Part shown: piece after piece, positions 26,016-33,012 of the stretch
Numbering within the stretch: position 1 is the stretch's first letter
How the letters are laid out: each line of letters starts with the position of its first letter
NCBI GenBank assembly: GCA_964461835.1
Contig: CAYWVO010000006.1
Coordinates: 1 to 64,000 of the forward strand
From: CAYWVO01 sp964461835
Lineage (GTDB): Bacteria > Zixibacteria > MSB-5A5 > WJJR01 > JAJRUJ01
DNA: 64,000 nucleotides
Direction of reading: 5' to 3'
Program-made: the position numbers and the translations under genes
The notes under the pieces: model-generated
What the model was told of the DNA's origin: nothing
The model's database searches: none
Seen by the model: only the letters and a program-made list of their open reading frames with translations

Positions 26016-27452
26016 TTAGCCCGTTTCATCTGGTGTGTAATAGTTAGTTGGAAAGTGTTTCAAATTGTAAATTGCAAAATCATGGAGTAATATCTGCTTC
26101 CAGTTAATTGGGAATATTTTTAACGGTTGTAATCTATCCAGATATACTGGATCTATTCTAAGCATAGTTTCTCTTCCCCGAGCCCCCCCTATCAGGAGAT
26201 TTATCCTCTCAATGCCGAATTCGGTTTCCAAGATTTCCTTGATCTTAGTTGCGAATTCGTCTGCCCCAGTGCTAAAACTCAGAGCAATCCTCAGATGTCC
26301 TGTGCCCCCTGTGCGATCTGTAGGACTAATTCGGCTCCGCACGTCTGCGTAACCTCTAACAAAACTCATTATAACATTCCTATCCACTGTATCAGCGATC
26401 AGATCAGGGATAATTGGCACCACCCCGCGGCGAGTAATTTGCAAGGAGGATAAATAATCATTAACGGCACATAAGACTGCTGAAGATCCATTAAATCTAA
26501 TCCTGATCTTATAATCATAATCAGATACTTTTTGCACCGACGCCCTGTCGCCGGAATCTATTCTATCGAAGTACTCATTTAGAGAATCGCGAATCCCATT
26601 TACGTCTTTTCGGAAAGCCTTAGCCTGGTCCATTCGGAAGCTCGTAATTCCATCGGCGAGGATGATGCCTTCATTCTCAGTACCCCGGTTAAATACGCCT
26701 TTGTGGTAAATGATTTCTAATAACCTATCATGCACCAATGTCCCCCCGGCGGCTATAAGACCCAAAAGGTATGCTATGTCTGCATTGGGGATAACCTGCA
26801 TTGCCTCTATAGCGGCCTGGAATAGACTGTCTAACTCGTTCCTATGAGTAGCCTGCAGTCGTTGAACAAGAGGCGTATCTCCTCCTTGCTCATTGAAGAA
26901 CCGCTCATATTGTTCGATAATTGCATAATGGTTTTCGGGCTTAATGGCGCAGGGTGAAGCCCAGATGGCTTCCACCTCTTCTTTCGTACTTCTCAGTACA
27001 CGATCTCTTGAGACGCCTTCAAGGAAGACATTTGCTTCCAGATTATGGGTTATTCCAGAAACAGTCAAATTGGAAGAGCCGATTATAACTTTCAAGGCAG
27101 AAGACTTTCTGAATAAATATATCTTAGAGTGTAATAGTCTTTTGCACTTTTCGTTCACTACTTTCTCTGATCTGTAAAATACTCTGCATTGTGAATTACC
27201 GGGGATGGTAGCCAATTCCTCGATGATTTGTGGTTCCGTGAAGAACCGCTCTATGTCGAACACAACACGAAGTCTTCCACCCCTTCGCAAAAAAGAAACA
27301 ATATCTTCCCTGAATAGTTCAAATGCATTATACCTGGCAAAAGCAACTAGGAAGAAAATATCATCTGCCCAACGGAGACAATCCCGAATCTGTGACTCTA
27401 ATTGTTTTCTTTCGGTGGTCAGAAGGTAAGCTTCCATTTGTTCAACAATCAA
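26016..27452 (-). CDS. Restriction endonuclease: PLD nuclease domain plus LAGLIDADG-like domain
   Basis: Protein of 478 residues. The N-terminal half is a phospholipase-D-type nuclease with one HKD motif: His108, Lys110 ('HSKIYLF') and 'IGSSNLT' to Asn128. BfiI/NgoFVII-type restriction enzymes also have one per chain and dimerise to build the active site. The C-terminal half has two LAGLIDADG-like motifs, 'AYLLGLIAAGGTL' (about 227-239) and 'IMSFVRGYADVRS' (about 361-373). In both, the catalytic acid seems replaced (Gly, Arg), so it probably only binds DNA. It starts at TTG 27452, overlapping the stop of the methyltransferase gene (TTGA); an ATG at 27437 is possible. Strongly AT-rich, unlike its neighbours, consistent with transfer. 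Confidence 0.8.
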   Translation of the reverse strand: MIVEQMEAYLLTTERKQLESQIRDCLRWADDIFFLVAFARYNAFELFREDIVSFLRRGGRLRVVFDIERFFTEPQIIEELATIPGNSQCRVFYRSEKVVNEKCKRLLHSKIYLFRKSSALKVIIGSSNLTVSGITHNLEANVFLEGVSRDRVLRSTKEEVEAIWASPCAIKPENHYAIIEQYERFFNEQGGDTPLVQRLQATHRNELDSLFQAAIEAMQVIPNADIAYLLGLIAAGGTLVHDRLLEIIYHKGVFNRGTENEGIILADGITSFRMDQAKAFRKDVNGIRDSLNEYFDRIDSGDRASVQKVSDYDYKIRIRFNGSSAVLCAVNDYLSSLQITRRGVVPIIPDLIADTVDRNVIMSFVRGYADVRSRISPTDRTGGTGHLRIALSFSTGADEFATKIKEILETEFGIERINLLIGGARGRETMLRIDPVYLDRLQPLKIFPINWKQILLHDFAIYNLKHFPTNYYTPDETG

Positions 27453-28255
27453 TCTCGTTTCCGAAAGATCAAGATGAATTCGTGGACTTTGTTAACCCTG
27501 AATACGCTTGGATACCCCAAAGGCCGCAAATTGTTGTATTCTTGCTTTCTATTCCAGATAATAATATCATCCAATGCAAACCCAATATCTGCCATCATCG
27601 CCTGAATATCCATATGCAACGGATAACATTTATCCCCTTTTCGAATATCCATCACGATTACACAACAGTACCCATTTGGTTGGGTTGCACGATAGACTAG
27701 TTCGAAGATTTCCCTAAGTTGTGCAAAGAAATCGGAGTAATCTGTTACGTTTCCAAGGTCACTCGGGGTGTTTCCGTAGTTTCTCCGGTTCTTTCCATCA
27801 GCCGTACGTTTTTGATTGAGAATATCCCAATATGGCGGTGAGGTTATGGTTAACCTCACCGAATTGGGTTCGACATATTTCGCTAGATTTCTTGCGTCTG
27901 CACGTTTCATTTTCGCGAGAGCACTGTCAATGGTGTTGAATATATCCGTCTGTTGTAATCGTCTTTTGTATAAATCGATAAATGCCGGACTTAATTCAAT
28001 TCCCAGACTGCGCCTATCTAATGCAGATGCTGCCAACAAAGTGGACCCGCTTCCGGCAAAAGGATCTAAAACCAGGTCGGATTCGTGGCTAAAAATCTCA
28101 ATCAAACGGCTACACAGCATTGTGGGAAACATTGCAGGGTGATTGAGCTTCAACTCCTGCGGTGATTTTCTTATGTCATCCCAAACTGAAACGGAGTACT
28201 TTAGCCAGGTCCTTCCATCCAACCCTATTGTGTTCTTTGTGGATAATCCCATCAT
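27449..28255 (-). CDS. Site-specific DNA methyltransferase (N4-cytosine/N6-adenine type)
   Basis: Modification enzyme of 268 residues. It has motif I 'DPFAGSGSTLLAA' (about 64-76, S-adenosylmethionine binding), 'GIELSP' after it, and catalytic motif IV 'TSPPYW' (about 138-143). The SPPYW wording is common in N4-cytosine methyltransferases, though N6-adenine cannot be excluded. Motif I precedes motif IV. I set the start at ATG 28255 because AGGAG lies 5 bases ahead; an upstream ATG at 28279 lacks such a site. It is translated just ahead of the PLD endonuclease with a 4-base overlap, forming a type II-like system in which it protects the host's sites. AT-rich like its partner. Confidence 0.9.
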   Translation of the reverse strand: MMGLSTKNTIGLDGRTWLKYSVSVWDDIRKSPQELKLNHPAMFPTMLCSRLIEIFSHESDLVLDPFAGSGSTLLAASALDRRSLGIELSPAFIDLYKRRLQQTDIFNTIDSALAKMKRADARNLAKYVEPNSVRLTITSPPYWDILNQKRTADGKNRRNYGNTPSDLGNVTDYSDFFAQLREIFELVYRATQPNGYCCVIVMDIRKGDKCYPLHMDIQAMMADIGFALDDIIIWNRKQEYNNLRPLGYPSVFRVNKVHEFILIFRKRD

Positions 28256-28597
28256 GCAAACTCCTAAACCACTTGCCATGCTCAGCCGGACAAAAATACG
28301 TAAATAGGTGTGCGTTTGGAAATCATATTTTATCTTACTGGGGAAAAGAATTGCAACTGTCTCTCCTTATTGAGGTTAGGGGCCCGCAAATCTATTTCCG
28401 TAAATCGAGACTTTGGTTTGATCCACTGTAACTGATTACGTGGTTTCGACAAACGCAAAATTGGACCCGATTACTTCTCAGCATTCCTGGAGGGCGAGCC
28501 ACCCGATTCTTTCACAAGAAGGTTGGTTCTCCCCAGAATTTCCCTGCGCCGGCGCCGGCCAACTCGTATGGTATTTGATATATGTGGGGGGTCACCG
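28256..28597. other. Divergent region between methyltransferase and acetyltransferase genes
   Basis: About 340 bases without a supported gene. Composition is AT-rich near the methyltransferase and returns to the local average around 28480, which marks the likely right edge of the restriction-modification island. An ATTGAGG-containing stretch near 28370 could hold the promoter of the island, but hexamers are not clear. Confidence 0.5.
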
Positions 28598-29056
28598 ATG
28601 AAAAATGATCTGACATATCGTGAAGTCCAGCCGGTTGAGTTTCCTAACCTGTTCAAACTATTGATCACCGAAGCACCGGAATTTGTCGAGACCGCCATCC
28701 AAGTCCTCGATGCCGACGAAGAGCAATTTTATGAGATGTTCACGAACGAGGGCAAGGTCATCGCTATCGAATATCAGGGACGGCTTGCCGGATACTACTG
28801 GATTGACGAAAACGGCGATACGTTCCATCTGCACGCGCTGGTGCTCAGACCGGAATTTCAAAACCGTGGTATCGGCAGTTATGTGATGAACGTGGTGGAA
28901 GACGCAACCGGCAAACATTTCAAGCGTATTGACGTTGGATTCAACGCCTCCAACCGTCGTGCCCGGGCATTTCTCGAACGGCACGGGTATCGCGTTGTCA
29001 AGGAAACACCCGACACGAATTATGTCTTCATGCAGAAGCCGCTGAACGAATCGTAG
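28598..29056 (+). CDS. GNAT-family N-acetyltransferase
   Basis: Soluble acetyltransferase of 152 residues. The acetyl-CoA binding motif A is seen as 'LHALVLRPEFQNRGIGSYVMNVVE' (about 76-99, with the Gln/Arg-x-x-Gly-x-Gly/Ala core RGIG), followed by 'VGFNASNRRARAFLERHGY', the usual motif B. Start moved to ATG 28598, five to eight bases after a run of G (gtgggggg); the longer frame upstream has no ribosome binding site and an unlikely Arg-rich opening. The acceptor substrate is not predictable. It lies alone between the restriction island and a repeat region. Confidence 0.88.
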   Translation: MKNDLTYREVQPVEFPNLFKLLITEAPEFVETAIQVLDADEEQFYEMFTNEGKVIAIEYQGRLAGYYWIDENGDTFHLHALVLRPEFQNRGIGSYVMNVVEDATGKHFKRIDVGFNASNRRARAFLERHGYRVVKETPDTNYVFMQKPLNES

Positions 29057-29625
29057 ACACTGCAATTTAATTTGGAGGGTGGCAACCCCAAATGAAGCCG
29101 CCTCCGGCGGACCAAGTTTCGGTTGCAACCCGATATCATCTACTGTGTCATAGAATACGATTTGCCTTTTACAGCTGATCGTTCCTGCCCCCTTGCTGCG
29201 CAAGGGTAATGGGATCCCGGCTCAAGGCCGGGATGACACGTGGGGTAGCGGTACTAATTCTGCAGGATGGGCAGACCAGGAGAGGCAGTCACACAAACCG
29301 CTTGTAAGGTAGTTCGGGTTCCGAAGAACGCAGAGCATTACGAGAAACCCGACATTTGTAATCCGTTGTGGTAGTGTCGGGTTTCTCCGCGCGCTGACGC
29401 GCACCTCGGAACGCCGACCTACTGCAAATTCGACCCCATGACATTTGTCAACAGGCCCATCTGTCCGGGCCACGCTCGGTCTGCTAGCTCAGAGGTAAAG
29501 CCGGATCATACTGTTGCAATACGACATCAACCCCAAACTCGTTCCGCCGCAGGCGGACTAAATTTGAGGTTGCCACCCGCTGCTTGTGGCGGAACGGGCA
29601 GGTTCAAGACCTGCCGCGCACAAAA
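29057..29625. other. Repeat-rich intergenic region
   Basis: No gene supported. It carries a 'gggtggcaacccc..ggttgcaaccc' element (29074-29132), a ggatcccgg..ccgggatgac palindrome (29211-29238), the long imperfect inverted repeat of 29308-29423, a 'caaccccaaactc..gaggttgccaccc' palindrome (29529-29579), and a gggcaggt..acctgccgcgcaca palindrome (29595-29626). The last touches the stop codon of the lipoprotein gene. Four or more unrelated repeat families are packed into under 600 bases. Confidence 0.65.
29308..29423. repeat. Full copy of a ~116-bp imperfect inverted-repeat element
   Basis: Outer arms are 'gtagttcgggttccgaag' on the left and 'cctcggaacgccgacctac' on the right. Inner arms are 'gagaaacccgaca' and 'tgtcgggtttctc'. 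The whole can fold into a long hairpin with a small central loop. Related elements: a full copy at 62524-62645, a left half at 7764-7811, a right half at 35880-35926. Confidence 0.75.
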
Positions 29626-30471
29626 TCACGGGCACTCGACGTCATTCTGGCTTTCATCCCAGCAGCGCCAGTTGTTGTCCCCGTAGAAATGCGGGTCCCT
29701 GATTCGACCATCTCCATCAATATGGTGCCACTCAATCTCGACCAGGTTCGCATTCGGCACGTTGTACAAGTTGTAGAACCGGTCGTATTCGTTGTCAGTG
29801 GTCGAGCCGTAGGAGATATAGCCGCCGTTGTTTGGGTTTTCCGGGATAACGTTGGTGTATTTCAAAGTCCCGGTATCGGCGGCGTCATCGTAGGTCCATT
29901 CAATCGCCAAAAACGGCCTGGGGTCGGTTGGGGAGTGGTTCAAGTTCCAACTACCGGCTGATCGGTCCAGCTGACTGATACCGGTATACCATTCAAAATC
30001 GGTGTACTCACTCTCCTTACTGATGGTCATGATCCAGAATACCTGATCACCGTCCACCCGACCATTCAACACTGCGCTGTGCTCCACGCCACCGGCGGTG
30101 AAGCTATACGCCCAGTTCCAGGAATTATCCTCCGGCTGCCACACCGGGTCCTGGCCGAATGCCGCTACAAACGAGGCAGCGGGGACGATCAGCGCCAGAT
30201 TGAGGAGTGCATCCCAGATCCCGATCTGAAAAGCGGCACGAAACCAATAATCCTTGGTCTCTGATTGAGTTCTTTTGCCAAATAGCGGGCTAACCCCGTC
30301 GCCCCGATCGAAATCGTCAAAGTTCATGACGAATGACGATTGCGGCGGCAGGGGCGGTGCCTCTTCCGCTGGGCCGGTGGGATCATCGTCACTGCACCCA
30401 ACAAACAGCAGGGAAAACGCCATAAATGAGGCGAGGATCCCCAACCAACGATGCCGTCGCATATTTCTCAT
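29626..30471 (-). CDS. Putative secreted lipoprotein of unknown function
   Basis: Protein of 281 residues from ATG 30471, chosen because AGGAG lies seven bases ahead; the longer frame to 30507 has no such site. The N-terminus has two Arg-rich positions, a hydrophobic core and 'LLFVGCSDDD', a lipobox ending in Cys (about 29). The lipid-anchored mature protein would begin CSDDDPTGP. After an acidic, Pro-rich linker the rest is a globular domain rich in Trp, Asp and Tyr, with a Cys pair near the end. No family recognised. The +2 Ser suggests the outer membrane under the E. coli sorting rule, which may not apply here. It is a single gene between repeats and the divergent deformylase gene. Confidence 0.75.
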   Translation of the reverse strand: MRNMRRHRWLGILASFMAFSLLFVGCSDDDPTGPAEEAPPLPPQSSFVMNFDDFDRGDGVSPLFGKRTQSETKDYWFRAAFQIGIWDALLNLALIVPAASFVAAFGQDPVWQPEDNSWNWAYSFTAGGVEHSAVLNGRVDGDQVFWIMTISKESEYTDFEWYTGISQLDRSAGSWNLNHSPTDPRPFLAIEWTYDDAADTGTLKYTNVIPENPNNGGYISYGSTTDNEYDRFYNLYNVPNANLVEIEWHHIDGDGRIRDPHFYGDNNWRCWDESQNDVECP

Positions 30472-30621
30472 CTGGTTTCTCCTCTCAATGTATTGATCCG
30501 TCTGCATTCTATACTATATGTATCGGAAATCAGTTTGCTGATTTTCAATACGTCAAGGATTCACTGGCATTTTCGCATCCCATGAGTATGTTCCGCCTGA
30601 CGTAGATAGGAAGGGGTCGCC

Positions 30622-31125
30622 ATGGCAATACGCGACATACTGCAACTGGGAAATCCACGCCTGTACGAGACTGCCGAACCCGTTGCCCAGGGCGACCTTT
30701 CCGGCTTGACACCGGTGGTGACTGATCTGCAGGACACCATGATGGACTTCCGTCGGCGGTACGGGGCGGGACGGGCGATTGCCGCGCCGCAAATCGGGGT
30801 GCCAAAGCGGGTGATTTACCTGCATATTGACGAGCCTGTGGTGATTATCAATCCCGTACTCGATCAACAAAGTGACGAGATGATCGTAGTCTGGGATGAT
30901 TGTATGTCGTTCCGCGATTTGCTGGTGAAAGTGTACCGGCATCGGGCATGCCGGGTCGTATTCCGCGATCTGAAATGGCAGGAACACGAGCTCAGGTTGA
31001 AAGATGACTTGTCCGAACTACTGCAACATGAGTATGATCATCTGGACGGCATCCTGGCTGTATCGCGGGCGATCGATGACCGGTCCTTCGCCCTGCGCAG
31101 TCAGCGGGAGTTCTTGAAGGAGTAA
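30622..31125 (+). CDS. def: Peptide deformylase
   Basis: Metalloenzyme of 167 residues that removes the formyl group from new proteins. Motif 1 'GAGRAIAAPQIGV' (about 48-60) and motif 3 'QHEYDHLDG' (HExxH, about 134-142) are complete. Motif 2 is 'DDCMS' where most family members read EGCLS; the metal-binding Cys is kept. This variation, plus a short C-terminus, places it in a divergent subgroup, possibly a second deformylase. 'ggaagggg' precedes the ATG. The thioredoxin gene starts 4 bp after its stop, so they share a transcript. Confidence 0.9.
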   Translation: MAIRDILQLGNPRLYETAEPVAQGDLSGLTPVVTDLQDTMMDFRRRYGAGRAIAAPQIGVPKRVIYLHIDEPVVIINPVLDQQSDEMIVVWDDCMSFRDLLVKVYRHRACRVVFRDLKWQEHELRLKDDLSELLQHEYDHLDGILAVSRAIDDRSFALRSQREFLKE

Positions 31126-31129
31126 GTTC

Positions 31130-31555
31130 ATGAAGTTCTTTGATAAGATATTCAAGCGGACGGAGCGGCCGGGACGGCCGCGAGCCACCACGCAGGCAAC
31201 CTGGGAAGAGGACGTGCTGACCAATCCGTTGCCGGTGGTGGTCGATTTCTGGGCCTCCTGGTGCACACCCTGCCAGGTGATGAGCGGTCTGGTGGAGGAC
31301 CTCGGGCAGGAATACGCCGGGCGGGTTGATTTTTTCAAGCTGAATATCGATCAGGAATCGGACATCGCGGCGGATTTCGGTGTGTTGAGTATCCCCACGC
31401 TTATCTTTTTTGCCAATAGTGAGCCGGTCGGGCGGATCAACGGACTGCTGCCGCTTGACGCCTTACGCCAGCAACTGGACGCGCTGATTGCCAAGGCGGC
31501 CAAAGATCGACCGGCAGCCGCGGACGATACGACCCGGGACGATACTGCGGATTGA
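31130..31555 (+). CDS. Thioredoxin
   Basis: Thiol-disulfide protein of 141 residues. An N-terminal Arg-rich extension of about 25 residues precedes the normal thioredoxin fold ('VVVDFWASWCTPCQVM', redox site about 43-46; cis-Pro in 'VLSIPTLIFF'). The site is CTPC instead of the common CGPC, which usually shifts redox potential modestly. A C-terminal tail rich in Asp, Ala and Thr follows. The ribosome binding site AAGGAG overlaps the end of def. No signal peptide, so it acts in the cytoplasm. The -35 box of the tRNA promoter overlaps its stop codon. Confidence 0.92.
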   Translation: MKFFDKIFKRTERPGRPRATTQATWEEDVLTNPLPVVVDFWASWCTPCQVMSGLVEDLGQEYAGRVDFFKLNIDQESDIAADFGVLSIPTLIFFANSEPVGRINGLLPLDALRQQLDALIAKAAKDRPAAADDTTRDDTAD

Positions 31556-31580
31556 CACACGCATCCGGACGCCGTATACT
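31552..31580 (+). promoter_or_regulatory. Sigma-70 promoter of tRNA-Arg
   Basis: TTGACA (31552-31557), an exact 17-base spacer, and TATACT (31575-31580), 28 bases before the tRNA. The -35 box includes the stop codon of the thioredoxin gene. Very close to consensus. Confidence 0.85.
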
Positions 31581-31608
31581 TATCCGGCCTTGGCGGTCAT
31601 AAGTTGGT

Positions 31609-31682
31609 GCGCCCATAGCTCAATTGGACAGAGCGTCTGACTACGGATCAGAAGGTTGGGGGTTCGATTCCTCCTGGGCGTA
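31609..31682 (+). tRNA. tRNA-Arg (anticodon ACG)
   Basis: 74-base tRNA. Acceptor arms GCGCCCA and TGGGCGT pair over seven bases, with a G-U at the top and A as discriminator. The D arm has 'AGCTCAATTGGACAGAGC', the anticodon arm TCTGA/TCAGA encloses loop CTACGGA with anticodon ACG, and the T arm has GGTTCGATTCC. CCA is not encoded. ACG is normally edited to ICG, reading CGU, CGC and CGA. A T-rich stretch (cttttgcc) follows directly. Confidence 0.96.
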
Positions 31683-31785
31683 CTTTTGCCGCAACTGTTA
31701 TCCTGTAAGTTGTAATTCCATAATCGGATTTGTTTGAATACCTTCGGGTAGGTAGGGGTACTGTCTGCAGGAGGAGGTGAACGAT

Positions 31786-32190
31786 ATGTCAGGAGCAGCC
31801 GGCGGCGGCATCGCGGCTGCCGTCGCAGCCAAGAAACGGCGAGAACGGGAGCAGGAGGAAGAACAGATGGCCGGATATACTCAAGAGGACTTAAAGGGCT
31901 GGGAGTTTAAATTTGTCCGCAGTTTCAGCGGCAAATTCGGCAATCCTCAGTTCCTGAAGAAAATATGCGCCGAGGAAAAAGAAGCCGGCTGGGAGTTGGT
32001 CGAAAAATTCGACGATAATCGCCTGCGCTTTAAACGACGGGTGGAGGAACGCGCCAACGACCAACAACGTCAGCGTGATCCCTACCGCAGCACCATTGGC
32101 CTTAGCGAGAACAGGATGGCACTGGTCATCCTGGGGATAGTATTGCTTATCGGGGGAGCGATATTTCTTCTCGCGATGGCCTTATCCTGA
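31786..32190 (+). CDS. Small tail-anchored membrane protein of unknown function
   Basis: Protein of 134 residues. A Gly/Ala-rich start is followed by a charged helix ('KKRREREQEEEQM'), then a compact domain ('WEFKFVRSFSGKFGNPQFLKKICAEEKEAGWELVEKFDDNRLRFKRR', about 38-85). The single C-terminal membrane helix (about 110-132) places the domain in the cytoplasm. The ATG is fixed by GGAGGAGGTG six bases ahead. No named family recognised, though the middle resembles short domains found in other uncharacterised membrane proteins. It follows the tRNA gene and ends at a hairpin shared with the convergent flavodoxin gene. Confidence 0.8.
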   Translation: MSGAAGGGIAAAVAAKKRREREQEEEQMAGYTQEDLKGWEFKFVRSFSGKFGNPQFLKKICAEEKEAGWELVEKFDDNRLRFKRRVEERANDQQRQRDPYRSTIGLSENRMALVILGIVLLIGGAIFLLAMALS

Positions 32191-32203
32191 GCAAGTAAAT
32201 AAT

Positions 32204-32227
32204 GGCAAGGCGCTACTACGCCTTGCC
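32204..32227. terminator. Hairpin between two convergent genes, candidate bidirectional terminator
   Basis: Perfect nine-base arms GGCAAGGCG/CGCCTTGCC around a six-base loop. It is 14 bases past the stop of the small membrane protein and 26 bases past the end of the flavodoxin gene. T-run is weak on the minus side (attatttactt) and absent on the plus side. Confidence 0.55.
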
Positions 32228-32252
32228 GATGTCCACAGTATATTTCTTTCAT

Positions 32253-32816
32253 TCAGCCCGCGAAATCCACCGGGCCGCCGAGTTTCAACGCGACTTTGGC
32301 GACATTAGCGCCATGATGGCGGGCGGCGATCAGCTTATCATCGCTCAAGCCGATCGGTTTCATTTGCTCGTCATGTGCGCGACCACACGGGCCCCATTGT
32401 AATCCGGCCTTTTCATACCCCGGCGTATTTTTCGGTAGCGGAACCAAAATCAGGCCCAGCTCGGCGAAATTATTTAACATCGAAAGTTGTGCCAATTCTA
32501 CTCCGCTGCCGCCATTACCAAACCCACTCCCGGAGGTGAACACCGCGCCCACTTTCCCAACCATTGTGTTCTTCATCCAGAGGCCGCTGCAGTGTTTGTC
32601 GATCAACTGCTTAATCCGCCAGTCCATCGAGCCCATATGCACCGGTGACCCGAATACGAGCGCATCGGCCGCGAGCATATCATCTGCCGTGGTCTCTTCG
32701 GCGGTTTTGAGGATCGCCTTGGCACCATCAACTGAGTTAACTCCCTCGGCAACGACTTCGGCCATTTTCTTAGTCGAGCCGTAGTCGGTCGCATAGACGA
32801 TCAGCACCTTTGCCAT
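32253..32816 (-). CDS. Flavodoxin-family / WrbA-like NAD(P)H quinone oxidoreductase
   Basis: FMN protein of 187 residues. The phosphate-binding loop 'VYATDYGSTKKMAEVVAEG' (about 7-25) is typical of flavodoxin folds, and 'FGSPVHMGSMDWRIKQLID' and 'GAVFTSGSGFGNGGSG' line the flavin site as in WrbA/NAD(P)H:quinone oxidoreductases. It is too long for a simple electron-carrier flavodoxin and probably reduces quinones with two electrons. Acts in the cytoplasm. A 'ggaggagagt' ribosome binding site precedes the ATG. Alone on the minus strand. Confidence 0.87.
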   Translation of the reverse strand: MAKVLIVYATDYGSTKKMAEVVAEGVNSVDGAKAILKTAEETTADDMLAADALVFGSPVHMGSMDWRIKQLIDKHCSGLWMKNTMVGKVGAVFTSGSGFGNGGSGVELAQLSMLNNFAELGLILVPLPKNTPGYEKAGLQWGPCGRAHDEQMKPIGLSDDKLIAARHHGANVAKVALKLGGPVDFAG

Positions 32817-33012
32817 CGAATACTCTCCTCCGTATCTATTCTCAATCTCCCGGTTGACAAGGATATACGGAGAATTGAGTAAAATTCGTGGTCACCCTGC
32901 AAAAACTCGATAAAAAAATACCCGGCCAGTAATCTTAACAAAGATCATTTTCCTGCCACATTGAAATTCTTACCTTACCCCCGAGTCGGATTATATACGG
33001 GAGGTGTCTTAC

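Noticed and set aside
26016..27452. Intein or free homing endonuclease
   Set aside because: No splice-junction motifs or host protein halves; the PLD domain and adjoining methyltransferase fit restriction-modification better.
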